Of a DNA stretch of 35,697 nt, positions 25,346-33,532 are shown in pieces. Numbering within the stretch: the stretch's first letter is position 1; the number at the start of each line of letters is the position of its first letter. Source of the stretch: Parachlamydiaceae bacterium (GTDB lineage Bacteria > Chlamydiota > Chlamydiia > Chlamydiales > Parachlamydiaceae); NCBI GenBank assembly GCA_013821265.1, contig JACDHD010000022.1:1-35697 (forward strand), in the 5' to 3' direction. The position numbers and the translations under genes were made by a program. Below the pieces are notes generated by a model, which saw only the letters and a list, made by a program, of their open reading frames with translations, was not told the DNA's origin and did no database searches.

Positions 25346-26805
25346 CAGAAACACTTTATGGTTCGCTAACTACACCAAGACCTCTTCGTGCAGCCGAACC
25401 TAAAGGACGTCCCTACCTATGCTTGAGCGAACGACATCTGCAAGCGCTTTGGCTAGAACAAAAGTACTTTCACTCCCTAAAAACCGCTGGTGGCCAGCCG
25501 CTAGAAGTGCTTTCACCGGGTATGTGGAATGCCGAAGCGGGCCCCGATTTTCTCAAAGCACACATTAAAATTGGAGTACGCGAATATCGCGGAGATATCG
25601 AAATCCACCTCAATGACAACGAATGGCAACAGCATCATCACGATACAGACTCTCGCTACAATCAAGTTGTATTACACGTCTCCATGTGGCGGCCAGAGGC
25701 TCCCAAGCCAATAGTTACTCAAAATGGCCGCGTTGTCATGCAAATGTACCTGACAGAATCCCTTGTCGAACCCGAACATCGCATCCTACAGCTCATCGAT
25801 CTCGATCTATATCCATACAGGCATTTTGTAGGCAGTGGACGTTGCGCCCATGACCTCTTTCAACACGCATCTCAAGATGGTCTGCAGCTGTTTTTTAATC
25901 AAGCTGCCGACTGGCGATTGATCCAAAAACGCTCATTTTTGGCTTCTTACTGCATCGACACCCATTCACAAATGCTTTTAGGCATGACAATGGCTCTAGG
26001 CTATAAGAAAAACACAAAAGCCTTTTTAAGTCTTTTTCTCTATCTTCAAAAATTGCCTTCGCGAACTGAATCAGAATGGTTAGCATTAATGTTATCAATC
26101 TGCGGATACTTTTCTTCTACATACCAAGAAAAATGGGCCTCTTCTTCTGCATACATGGACCTCCTAAACCTAGCTAAAACGCTACCTCCACATCCGCAAT
26201 TGGAATTAGAAACGCAACACACCCGCCCCCTCAATCAACCTTTGCGCCGTCTTGTCATCCTTGCAAAAATGCTCTCAGACCATCAGCTCACACAACTGTG
26301 GACAAGAGTGCTCGCGCAATGGACGGAAGTGTGGCCTACCATTCGCGATAAACGTTCTGCGTCGCAAGCCTTGCAACTCCTTTTGAGTCTTCTTCCTCAC
26401 TACACAGACGCCTACTGGAATCATCATTACAACTTCGAAGTGAGAGTACACGAAGTATTTGTGCCGCTAATGGGAGACAATATCAAACGCGAAATGTTCA
26501 TTAACACCTTTCTTCCTTTATTGCGTGCAACAATAGCAGATGCAAGTCCAGAAAAAGAGGCTCTCCACATTCTCTACAGCTCTATACCAGCCTCATCGAG
26601 CAGTAAAAGTCGCTATCTAGTGCACCGTTTTTTTGGAGATAATGAAGAGAAGGGGGGATTGTTGGATCTTGCGATTGCAGAACAGGGCGCTTTTCAGATT
26701 CACCGCGACTTCTGCCTGCACTTTGAGGCAAGTTGTGTGGGGTGTCCCTTTGTAGAGCGTATCAAGAGCCACCCAGCTACCTTTGCCCTCTTTAACAAGA
26801 AGTAA
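25342..26805 (+). CDS. DUF2851 family protein
   Basis: A 487-residue protein of the DUF2851 family, whose function is unknown. Typical blocks are ERHLQALWLEQ near the start, LSPGMWNAEAGPDFLKAHI, RGDIEIHLNDNEWQQH and VVLHVSMW; the pattern of H, E and D residues suggests a nuclease-like metal site, but that is a guess. Near the C-terminus are three cysteines (C458, C465, C468 in FCxxxxxxCxxC), followed by PFVERI. The start ATG overlaps the stop of the NamZ-like gene, so the two are translationally coupled. It ends 25 bases before the repeat at 26830-26956, which separates it from the convergent UGP3-like gene. Confidence 0.88.
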   Translation: MTETLYGSLTTPRPLRAAEPKGRPYLCLSERHLQALWLEQKYFHSLKTAGGQPLEVLSPGMWNAEAGPDFLKAHIKIGVREYRGDIEIHLNDNEWQQHHHDTDSRYNQVVLHVSMWRPEAPKPIVTQNGRVVMQMYLTESLVEPEHRILQLIDLDLYPYRHFVGSGRCAHDLFQHASQDGLQLFFNQAADWRLIQKRSFLASYCIDTHSQMLLGMTMALGYKKNTKAFLSLFLYLQKLPSRTESEWLALMLSICGYFSSTYQEKWASSSAYMDLLNLAKTLPPHPQLELETQHTRPLNQPLRRLVILAKMLSDHQLTQLWTRVLAQWTEVWPTIRDKRSASQALQLLLSLLPHYTDAYWNHHYNFEVRVHEVFVPLMGDNIKREMFINTFLPLLRATIADASPEKEALHILYSSIPASSSSKSRYLVHRFFGDNEEKGGLLDLAIAEQGAFQIHRDFCLHFEASCVGCPFVERIKSHPATFALFNKK

Positions 26806-26829
26806 TGCTAGAAAATAACGTCAGTAAAA

Positions 26830-26956
26830 GTGTTCTTTTTATTTTTTACCACCGAGACACAGAGACACAGAGTAGCACAGAGAGCAAGATGGACATAAAT
26901 CCTATTCTCGCTCTCTTTGCTACTCTGTGTCTCGGTGTCTCGGTGGTAAAAAATTA
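26830..26956. repeat. Compact hairpin copy of the main repeat, entering the UGP3-like gene
   Basis: The left arm (gtgttctttttattttttaccaccgag..., 26830-26888) and right arm (26909-26953, ctcgctctctttgctactctg to cggtggtaaaaa) are inverted with only about 20 bases between them. It sits between convergent genes and would form a strong hairpin in both transcripts. The right arm also encodes the last codons and the stop of the minus-strand gene (stop at 26920-26922). Confidence 0.87.
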
Positions 26957-29139
26957 ATCTTTTTTTCTAGAACGATCCGTTCGTCCGAATCGAAATCGTA
27001 CTTCCAGTACCACGAAGGCCCATCGATCTCCTCCAGACGCAAACGTGGACCATTACTGGTTTGTTCGGCAATCATGCGATGTCCAGCCGGAACCTCAATG
27101 TCATAAGCCCCTTGAAACGTCACGTTAGACGCAAAAAATTCAGCATTTCCATGCATCGTAATCTTCAATGCCTCATGACGCACAATCTGATTTTTCCAAT
27201 AATGGGTCGTAGACTCTCTGTCAATTCCTTTATTCTTAACTGTGACATTACGCAACACGCACTTACCAACGTTTTCACTATACTGAATCACATCCTCTTC
27301 CTGATGCCCCATCACCTCACCAGCAGTGATTAAAAGACTCCCATCCAAATGCAAATTTTCCATTTCCAATTCAGCAATCTCTAGCTGCATCTCCGAACCA
27401 AATCCAATGGATCCATGCTGAATTTTTTGAGCTATCACCTGATAAAATGGTCCCAAAGCAGGATGGAAAAGCAAAATAAAAGATGGACCTCGTTTTAAAT
27501 AAGTCTCCACAGGTCCTAAAGGAGGAACATTCATGTGACAGTAACGTGTCAGCAACTCTTCATGATTTTGCAGCAACTCGTAGAAACACCCCTCCGGAGT
27601 CTCCATAGAGGATTCTCCCGGAACATAAGACTTCTTCGTCGTAGAAATTGTCTTGCGACGCTCATTATAAGTGACAAATGAACGCAACGCATCGGTGGTC
27701 ACAGGATTCAATACGTTTGGATGACTGTCCACAATGTGATCGGCAATGTTCTGCATCATCGACTCCAAACGCCCCGCCGCAATCTGCTTACTATTGCCTT
27801 CCGCATCGACCAGTGACACCTGATTCTTCATATTGATCAACATACCGGGAATAGGACACTGCTTCAATGTCGACTGAATTGTCCTTATGTCTGCAAAAAG
27901 AATATTCGTGTTCGCTGGAAACATTGAATAGGGACTGCCTGGCTTTTCGGGTTTATCCTGAATGCCATACTGCTCAAATTCGGTATACTCAATATTGGTG
28001 ATCTTATAATCAACGCCACTCTCGGTTTTGGTTTCAACCAATACATCCATTCCTTCAGCCGTCTTTAAAAGACGAGGACAAGAAGCAAAACCAAACGCCT
28101 TTTGCTGGCTCACGCCAGCTCCCAAAAATGCACTTAAACCATAATCACAGCCGGAAATCGGATTATTTATCTGCCTCACCAACACATACTCGCGCCCCTC
28201 AGCCAAGAACGCATCGAATACCCCTTGATCCTCAGCTAACTTCCAAATGACCCCATGGCCCCCTGGCTTTAAGACTAACTGTAAGGGCTCCTGTATCACC
28301 CAATCCCCCTGAATGGTCAACACCGGAACCATCGGCTGAGTATATAGGTGGAATGTTTCGCGCGGACGACTAAACCAGCGATTGCTTTCACAAATCTGCT
28401 CGATGAGATGATGGTTGTCTTTCTCATGCGATGTCATCATCGCAATGGGTGTCATTAACTGTTTGCCAAACAGCTTATAATAGAGATACTCGCGCGCCTG
28501 CAGATCGCGCACTAAACTCGCCAACAGAGAACGCCCGCAAAAAGCCAATTCCGCTGCAGGTAGCGCTTGATTAGTGGTTTCATCATGTAAGTTTAAACGA
28601 TCACCGGCTCCGCCAACAGGATAGATCTCTGCAACAGAAGAAAGCGCCTCTAGTCCGGCGCGAATGAGATGACGCACTTCCGCAGTTGTTTGGCTAATGT
28701 TGATTCCAACCGGATGGTGATAACGCACGTTACTGGGCAGTCGATCCGCAGCTGGCATCTCTTTAGCAGCAATCAAACGCAGCATCGTTAAATGATAACC
28801 CGTAACACCACCAATGGTATCATAATGCTTTTCAAGCCCTACTAATATGTCTAGAAGCTGTTTTAGACGGTCCAGATGCTTTGTTGCAACATCCCAATCG
28901 CCAACAACCTGATGCTGTTGGCCAAGCAGACAAATGATCTTGAGGGCCAATTGCTCTTCTGGAGAAAGTTTGTTGATAAGTGTCTGTGGAGGAAGATCGT
29001 TTGAAAAGAGATAACGATCTAGGATGCGTAGCTTCTCTACAACGCTCTCAGTCTTTTTTAATTGCTCTACAATAGGTTCTAGAGCAAGTATACGCTCTTG
29101 CATGGACATACAGGGTGATGAGATGTTTATTTTATTCAT
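26920..29139 (-). CDS. UGP3-like UDP-sugar pyrophosphorylase / nucleotidyltransferase
   Basis: A 739-residue protein resembling plant plastid UGP3, which makes UDP-glucose for sulfolipid synthesis, over most of its length. Shared blocks include the nucleotide-binding VGGAGDRL (175-182), LPAAELAFCGRSLL, LKPGGHGVIWKL, FASCPRLL, FPANTNILF, GRLESMMQNIADH, YNERRK and, near the C-terminus, HPALGPF and HGNAEFFASNV. The N-terminal 170 residues are helical. The C-terminal part has repetitive beta structure. The last residues, FLPPRHRDTE, and the stop codon are written by a repeat element. The start is the ATG at 29137-29139; M11 or M13 are alternatives. The reading frame stays open about 55 codons further upstream without a start codon. 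Activity with UTP and a sugar-1-phosphate is expected from the family; the pathway here is unknown. Confidence 0.82.
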   Translation of the reverse strand: MNKINISSPCMSMQERILALEPIVEQLKKTESVVEKLRILDRYLFSNDLPPQTLINKLSPEEQLALKIICLLGQQHQVVGDWDVATKHLDRLKQLLDILVGLEKHYDTIGGVTGYHLTMLRLIAAKEMPAADRLPSNVRYHHPVGINISQTTAEVRHLIRAGLEALSSVAEIYPVGGAGDRLNLHDETTNQALPAAELAFCGRSLLASLVRDLQAREYLYYKLFGKQLMTPIAMMTSHEKDNHHLIEQICESNRWFSRPRETFHLYTQPMVPVLTIQGDWVIQEPLQLVLKPGGHGVIWKLAEDQGVFDAFLAEGREYVLVRQINNPISGCDYGLSAFLGAGVSQQKAFGFASCPRLLKTAEGMDVLVETKTESGVDYKITNIEYTEFEQYGIQDKPEKPGSPYSMFPANTNILFADIRTIQSTLKQCPIPGMLINMKNQVSLVDAEGNSKQIAAGRLESMMQNIADHIVDSHPNVLNPVTTDALRSFVTYNERRKTISTTKKSYVPGESSMETPEGCFYELLQNHEELLTRYCHMNVPPLGPVETYLKRGPSFILLFHPALGPFYQVIAQKIQHGSIGFGSEMQLEIAELEMENLHLDGSLLITAGEVMGHQEEDVIQYSENVGKCVLRNVTVKNKGIDRESTTHYWKNQIVRHEALKITMHGNAEFFASNVTFQGAYDIEVPAGHRMIAEQTSNGPRLRLEEIDGPSWYWKYDFDSDERIVLEKKINFLPPRHRDTE

Positions 29140-29469
29140 TATCGCAAGACTTTTCGTAGAATGCTTGATTTCTCCTAGAGACTTAACATTATGCCCGCTA
29201 GTTGCCCCTGAAGGTGCCAGGAAATCTGCTTTTCCGCAAGATTTAATCTTTTCCTCACCATAGGCTGTGTTTAAACATAAACAACTTAAAATTAATGAGT
29301 TAATTCATATAAAGCGCATATGAAAAAGGTATCCCATTATCTTTTTTTTAAAATTTTGTTTATTTTGCTTTGACTATAAATCCTTCAGAAGGCTACAACG
29401 GTTCCAGATACGGTGCTGTTTTTAAACAGATGACAGCATGTTAAAAAAGAGTTTTAAGATCAACCTCAT
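29140..29469. other. Divergent intergenic region of the UGP3-like and SWIB genes
   Basis: About 330 bases. The half next to the minus-strand gene (29140-29302) continues that gene's frame without stops and would encode a hydrophobic stretch (SLILSCLCLNTAYG) then a Gly/Ser/Lys-rich linker, but no ATG, GTG or TTG begins it. The other half is AT-rich and contains the SWIB promoter candidate (29370-29399). No RNA gene recognised. Confidence 0.45.
29370..29399 (+). promoter_or_regulatory. Candidate promoter for the SWIB gene
   Basis: TTGACT (29370-29375) and TACAAC (29394-29399) are 18 bases apart, matching five of six and four of six consensus positions. This predicts a leader of about 75 bases before the ATG at 29482. 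Confidence 0.4.
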
Positions 29470-29481
29470 AAGGAGATACCT

Positions 29482-29781
29482 ATGAAAGAAAAGGAAAAGG
29501 AAAAGAAACCAGCTTCTTCAGCGTTCATGAAGCCGATGCAAGTAAGTCCTGCTTTAGCAAAAGTCGTTGGAAATGGCCCATTGCCACGTACAGAAGTGAT
29601 GAAGAAATTGTGGGAGTACATTAAGAAGCACAAATTGCAAGATCCAAAAAACAAGCGTAACATCATTCCAGATGCTAACTTGAAAGAAGTTCTTGGTGCT
29701 CAGCCAATCAACATGTTCAAAATGACAAGCAAAGTGTTTGCTCATTTGAGCGACACATCTCTAGCTAGCAGCCGCAGCTAG
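29482..29781 (+). CDS. SWIB/MDM2-domain protein
   Basis: A 99-residue protein made of a Lys-rich N-terminal tail (KEKEKEKKP) and one SWIB domain (about 17-93). Recognised blocks are MQVSPALAKVVG, GPLPRTEVMKKLWEYIKKH, LQDPKNKRNIIPD and VFAHLSD. SWIB domains are otherwise mostly eukaryotic chromatin-remodelling modules; chlamydiae carry them as small proteins or fused to topoisomerase I (CT460 is the stand-alone C. trachomatis protein). A DNA-associated role in chromosome compaction is the usual suggestion, not shown here. It has a strong AAGGAG ribosome binding site (29470-29475), its own promoter candidate and a terminator (29790-29816), so it is monocistronic and probably well expressed. Confidence 0.93.
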   Translation: MKEKEKEKKPASSAFMKPMQVSPALAKVVGNGPLPRTEVMKKLWEYIKKHKLQDPKNKRNIIPDANLKEVLGAQPINMFKMTSKVFAHLSDTSLASSRS

Positions 29782-29789
29782 AATTGTTA

Positions 29790-29816
29790 TCGGTAGGGGG
29801 CTAACACCCCCTCCGA
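29790..29816 (+). terminator. Terminator after the SWIB gene
   Basis: TCGGTAGGGGG (29790-29800) pairs with CCCCCTCCGA (29807-29816), a 10-bp GC-rich stem with one bulged base and a 6-base loop. It begins 8 bases after the stop. The following sequence is only moderately T-rich. Confidence 0.65.
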
Positions 29817-29941
29817 TTAACCTCTATTACCTAATATCAATTACGCTTCTTCAGTTGCTGCTGCTATTATATGCAGATGCCTTGATTGGATGATTTTGGA
29901 ATTTTTTTTAGAAAGAGATAAACGTGTGGATACGGGTAGAA

Positions 29942-30649
29942 TTATTCCCACATTTCGGAAGAATCCCTGTTTGATACTCTACGATCATAATCCTCTTCTG
30001 GATTAATCTCTTTTGCTTGCTGATTATCGACAGGAGTTTGAAGTTCTGTATCTAATTCTTCAAAAAATGCTTCTTCTTTGACGCTACCCTCAAACAATTG
30101 CTGCAACTTATTAGAACGAATGACTGCTGCTCTAATCGCGTTTTCATCTCCTCCATTATCGATAGAGGCTGTACTGTAAGCGACCATTTGAAACATTGAT
30201 TGACGCTCATCAGCATGCAACTTCCTCAAAAACTGAGCTAATGCATGGGCGTTTTTATTATAAAGATGGATCCTCAACTCTTTGCCATTTATTGTGAATT
30301 GAGTTTCTGAAGCTAACGTGACGTAACGTTCTTTCAAGTCTTTAGAACAAACCAGCGCGATACCTTTAACTATTCCACCAATAAAAAGCCCTGGCACGAA
30401 AGCAAAAATAGCGGCAATTATTTTTAACCATTTAACAGAACCGTTTTTGGATGATACTTCATAATCAGTAAATATGAATCCTGAAGAACGATTTCCTAAT
30501 CCCAAGTTTTGTACATGTTGGCAATTAACTGTTCTTCCATTAAATAAAAAATGTCCAGGAGACAAAAAGAATTTGCCAATACCGTTTAGCACCCTAATCG
30601 GCAAACTTATTTCATTTTTATCTAAAATGTTAATTGAATCAAATAACAT
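29942..30649 (-). CDS. Hypothetical protein with one membrane segment
   Basis: A 235-residue protein I do not recognise. Its visible features are an N-terminal soluble region (1-73), one hydrophobic stretch (about 75-99, KIIAAIFAFVPGLFIGGIVKGIALV) and a C-terminal domain with FTINGKELRIHLY. It ends in a Glu/Gln-rich acidic tail. The segment VPGLFIGG recalls membrane parts of lineage-specific chlamydial proteins, but I cannot name a family. The ATG is at 30647-30649 with a weak GGAT upstream. A TATAAT on the minus strand at 30679-30674 could be the -10 of its own promoter; no good -35 is seen. It is alone between the SWIB gene and the GC-rich inverted repeat. Confidence 0.7.
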   Translation of the reverse strand: MLFDSINILDKNEISLPIRVLNGIGKFFLSPGHFLFNGRTVNCQHVQNLGLGNRSSGFIFTDYEVSSKNGSVKWLKIIAAIFAFVPGLFIGGIVKGIALVCSKDLKERYVTLASETQFTINGKELRIHLYNKNAHALAQFLRKLHADERQSMFQMVAYSTASIDNGGDENAIRAAVIRSNKLQQLFEGSVKEEAFFEELDTELQTPVDNQQAKEINPEEDYDRRVSNRDSSEMWE

Positions 30650-30778
30650 AATATTATCCGTTGTTAAAGCTTAATTATACAGTATAATTTAGTTTAATAA
30701 CAGACATATTTTCAAATATTTTGATTACTAAAACAATGAGATAGCTGAAACATTTGTAGAATTGGTTTGATGCTTTTG

Positions 30779-30999
30779 GAAGAATTGGGTGAATTGAGAC
30801 AAAATTGCATAAGTCCGAAAGAGCAGTCGTAACTCCTAGCTACTGCCCTTCCGTGCCCGTGCCCGATTCGCTAAAAAAATGACGTAAACCGTAAAAATCT
30901 TACAATTTTACGCACTCTTTAGCAAGTCGGGCACGGGCACGCTCACGGGCACGGGCACGGAAAAGGACGGCGGGACTTATGCAATCGTCTCATTTCGTC
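30779..30999. repeat. Inverted-repeat element with GC-rich gcacgg core, copy 2
   Basis: The ends are inverted: ttgagacaaaattgcataagtcc (30793-30815) and gggacttatgcaatcgtctca (30972-30992), followed by tttcgtcc. Inside, gtgcccgtgcccg (30855-30867) is inverted to cgggcacgggcac (30931-30943), around an AT-rich acaattttacg palindrome. The core repeats the block at 1-66. It lies directly past the 3' end of the DUF374 gene and may help terminate the envelope operon. The rest of 30650-31002 shows nothing else. Confidence 0.75.
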
Positions 31000-31002
31000 C
31001 GC

Positions 31003-31692
31003 TTACTTTGGCCACAGATCCCTATTCGCCGTCACTGCTTCACAAGCCTTTAAATCCAAATCCAGCAACAACTGTTGCAAATCGCTCAAATTTTCCTCGG
31101 GCTTTCCGGTTAATGCAACAGGCTCTCCAAATATAACCTTGATTCGCGCAAACGGTTTCGGAATGATTAGGCGATCCCACGATTTCAATTGCCAAAAGCG
31201 ACTCGCGGACCAAGTTAAAGGCACAATTTTGGCTCCGGAGGCACACGATGCTACAGCAACTCCAGGTTTAATCTGATAGCGCGGACCGCGTGGTCCATCG
31301 GGAGTTACCACCAGCACCTCACGACTGCTTTTAAGCTGTGCAATCATCTGTCCCAATGCTTGATGACGTGCGTTGTGGGCCACCCTCAACGTACGACCTA
31401 TCTCATAGCTGTTTGCCAAGATGGCCAACATTTCGCCATCGCGACTTTTGCTGATAACAGCGCGATATAAAAATTGAGACGCATGTTGGTGTAAAAACTC
31501 AGGCATAATGACCAATCGATTGTGCCAGAGCATAAGGATACATTTGTCTGCCTCTGCGAATCGAGCAAACGCATCCAACCCCTCTATTTCTACACGGCAA
31601 CTCTTTACCAGAAGGCGGAGCATGCCTTTAATTAAATAAACGGCAGGAATGAGAAAATATGGCTTTATCTGACGCCAAAAACGTTTAATCAT
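31003..31692 (-). CDS. Lysophospholipid acyltransferase-like protein (DUF374)
   Basis: A 229-residue member of the DUF374 branch of the acyltransferase superfamily. Key blocks are MLWHNRLVIMPEF, YRAVISKSRDGEMLA, VVTPDGPRGPRYQIKPGVA and FGEPVAL. An N-terminal hydrophobic segment (about 10-30) suggests attachment to the inner membrane. The exact acceptor is unknown for this family; placement right after lpxB suggests lipid A or another envelope glycolipid. Its start overlaps the end of lpxB by four bases (ATGA, 31689-31692). It is the last gene of the operon. Confidence 0.85.
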   Translation of the reverse strand: MIKRFWRQIKPYFLIPAVYLIKGMLRLLVKSCRVEIEGLDAFARFAEADKCILMLWHNRLVIMPEFLHQHASQFLYRAVISKSRDGEMLAILANSYEIGRTLRVAHNARHQALGQMIAQLKSSREVLVVTPDGPRGPRYQIKPGVAVASCASGAKIVPLTWSASRFWQLKSWDRLIIPKPFARIKVIFGEPVALTGKPEENLSDLQQLLLDLDLKACEAVTANRDLWPK

Positions 31693-32846
31693 ATGAGTAA
31701 TTCTAGAATCGCCTGGGCAGCGCGCTCGCTGCTATTTTTTTCTTTGAATAGATTGGACACTTGTTTGCAATTTTCTACACAGTTTGTTCGCTCTTCACCC
31801 TCACGATGTAACGCCGCCACATGCTGGTATAGATTTTTTGCTGAAAATCCCTTTTCAATTAATTCTGGGTACACCTGCTTGCCAGCCAAGATGTTCACAA
31901 TACAGTAATAGGGCAGTTTTAGACGCATCACATATTTGGCGATCAAACGGTTTAACCAGGTCACTTCATACACCACTACTGTTGGACAGTGATGAAGTGC
32001 TAACTCTAATGTTACCGTTCCAGACTTAGCAATAGCACTGCGACAGGAACGCATCAGATCATAGGAGTAGAGGCGCGGCACAAAAAAGACCTCTTTGTTG
32101 TGCCTCAGATTACTTTTCTGCAAAATATTTTTAAAAAGTCTCATGTGATTTTCGTGAGCACATGAAATAGCAAAAACAGTGTCAGGCGATTCCTTATGCA
32201 ACATCTCTGCCGCTTCAATTTGCTTCGGCAAATTGCGTTCGATCTCGGCAGTACGGCTACCAGGAAATAACGCAACGATATTGTTTACTTGCTTAATGCC
32301 GAAAAACTTTTGCCAATCACTGTCATAGCGATGATGTGTCAAATTTTCAAGTAAGGGATTCCCCACGTACTGCACGCGTAGCGACGTATCCGTAAAATAG
32401 CTCTCTTCAAATGGATAGATTGTCAGCAAAAGATTCAACGTTTCAGCCATTTCCTGAATGCGATGCTTGCCCCAAGCCCATACGGTGGGACTAATGTACT
32501 GCACAATTTTGCCCTGATAGCCCTTCTTGCGCAACGCACGAGCCATGCGCAGACTAAAGCTAGGTGAATCGATAAAAATTGCCACTTCTGGAACTGTTTG
32601 CAGAATGTAGTCGCGAATTTGGTAAAACTGTCGTCGCAAGCGTGGCAACGCCCACAGCACATCGGAAAATCCCATCACTTCGAAATCTTCCATGTTTAGA
32701 GTCCCTGTAATGCCTTGTGCGCGCATTTCTGGTCCTCCGACACCCGTCACAACGAAAGGCTGCACATGTCGCTTTAGGGCATTGAGAAGCCTAGCACCAT
32801 GCATATCCCCACTGAGTTCTCCAGCAAAACAGAAGAAATGAGTCAT
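31689..32846 (-). CDS. lpxB: Lipid-A-disaccharide synthase
   Basis: Glycosyltransferase family 19 enzyme joining UDP-diacylglucosamine and lipid X to form the lipid A disaccharide at the inner membrane. Family motifs are AGELSGDMHG (8-17), YISPTVWAWG, YVGNPLLE, PGSRTAEIERNLP and SGTVTLELAL. Its 385 residues match stand-alone enzymes such as that of E. coli. In C. trachomatis (CT411), as I recall, LpxB is longer and carries the LAB_N domain fused to its N-terminus; here that part is a separate upstream gene overlapping by four bases. The neighbour pcnB is also conserved in C. trachomatis (CT410). Confidence 0.95.
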   Translation of the reverse strand: MTHFFCFAGELSGDMHGARLLNALKRHVQPFVVTGVGGPEMRAQGITGTLNMEDFEVMGFSDVLWALPRLRRQFYQIRDYILQTVPEVAIFIDSPSFSLRMARALRKKGYQGKIVQYISPTVWAWGKHRIQEMAETLNLLLTIYPFEESYFTDTSLRVQYVGNPLLENLTHHRYDSDWQKFFGIKQVNNIVALFPGSRTAEIERNLPKQIEAAEMLHKESPDTVFAISCAHENHMRLFKNILQKSNLRHNKEVFFVPRLYSYDLMRSCRSAIAKSGTVTLELALHHCPTVVVYEVTWLNRLIAKYVMRLKLPYYCIVNILAGKQVYPELIEKGFSAKNLYQHVAALHREGEERTNCVENCKQVSNLFKEKNSSERAAQAILELLI

Positions 32847-33532
32847 GTCAACCCAACTGTCTGTGGTCGTTTGCGATAAATAAGCATCAAATTGCGAATG
32901 TAAGGAATCAGACCAAAGGCTGGTCCAATGATATTTACGGGATCATCGATGCGCACGAAATACACAAGCGTAAGGATTCCACCAGTGAGACTTAACCACC
33001 AAAAGGCTGGCCCTAAGACGCTAGAGCGCTCCTGCTCAGCATCCCACCACTGCACCCAAAAGCGCCCTGAAAAGAGAATCATGGCAGCAAAGCCAACGAC
33101 ATGCCAGAGAGGATTGATGTATCTAGCCTCCTCCCATGTGGGTGCGGGCAAGCGAAACCATTCGATCTCACCACTTCCAAATAGATATCCCTGCAGCATA
33201 AACCCAGAAACCACCACTGCTGCGGCTCCAACGAAAAGGAGTAAGACATTGCGTAAGGGAATCTGTTGGGAAACAGGCTGCATCAGATTTAGATTGCGCC
33301 AAGAGATCACAGTATTGCCCGCTTGGATGATGCAAACGTGAAATTGCAGCTGTAAAAAGGAGTGCAGCATGAGCAGAACATTGCCAACTAACGAGAGGCG
33401 CCAAAAGGCGCGTGTCACTACACTTTTTTGCTGCACTTCACTAGTTACCCATTGCAAAATGCCTCTACCTCCAAAAGCCAACGCCGATAGGAAACCAAGC
33501 GGATACAGCAATTCTCTCCATCCTTCGCTCAT
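32843..33532 (-). CDS. Membrane protein with two LAB_N domains
   Basis: A 229-residue protein consisting of two copies of the lipid-A-biosynthesis N-terminal (LAB_N) domain. The first (8-84) has LGFLSALAFGGRGILQWVTSE and ends in SWRNLNLM; the second (142-220) has VGFAAMILFSGRFWVQWWDAE and ends in YIRNLMLIYR. Each has about three membrane helices, with an extra hydrophobic segment (95-116) between them. LAB_N domains are found fused to LpxB in Chlamydia and stand-alone beside GT2 enzymes elsewhere. Overlaps of four bases with lpxB downstream and the GT2 gene upstream show tight coupling. A role in handling lipid-linked sugars is inference. Confidence 0.9.
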   Translation of the reverse strand: MSEGWRELLYPLGFLSALAFGGRGILQWVTSEVQQKSVVTRAFWRLSLVGNVLLMLHSFLQLQFHVCIIQAGNTVISWRNLNLMQPVSQQIPLRNVLLLFVGAAAVVVSGFMLQGYLFGSGEIEWFRLPAPTWEEARYINPLWHVVGFAAMILFSGRFWVQWWDAEQERSSVLGPAFWWLSLTGGILTLVYFVRIDDPVNIIGPAFGLIPYIRNLMLIYRKRPQTVGLT

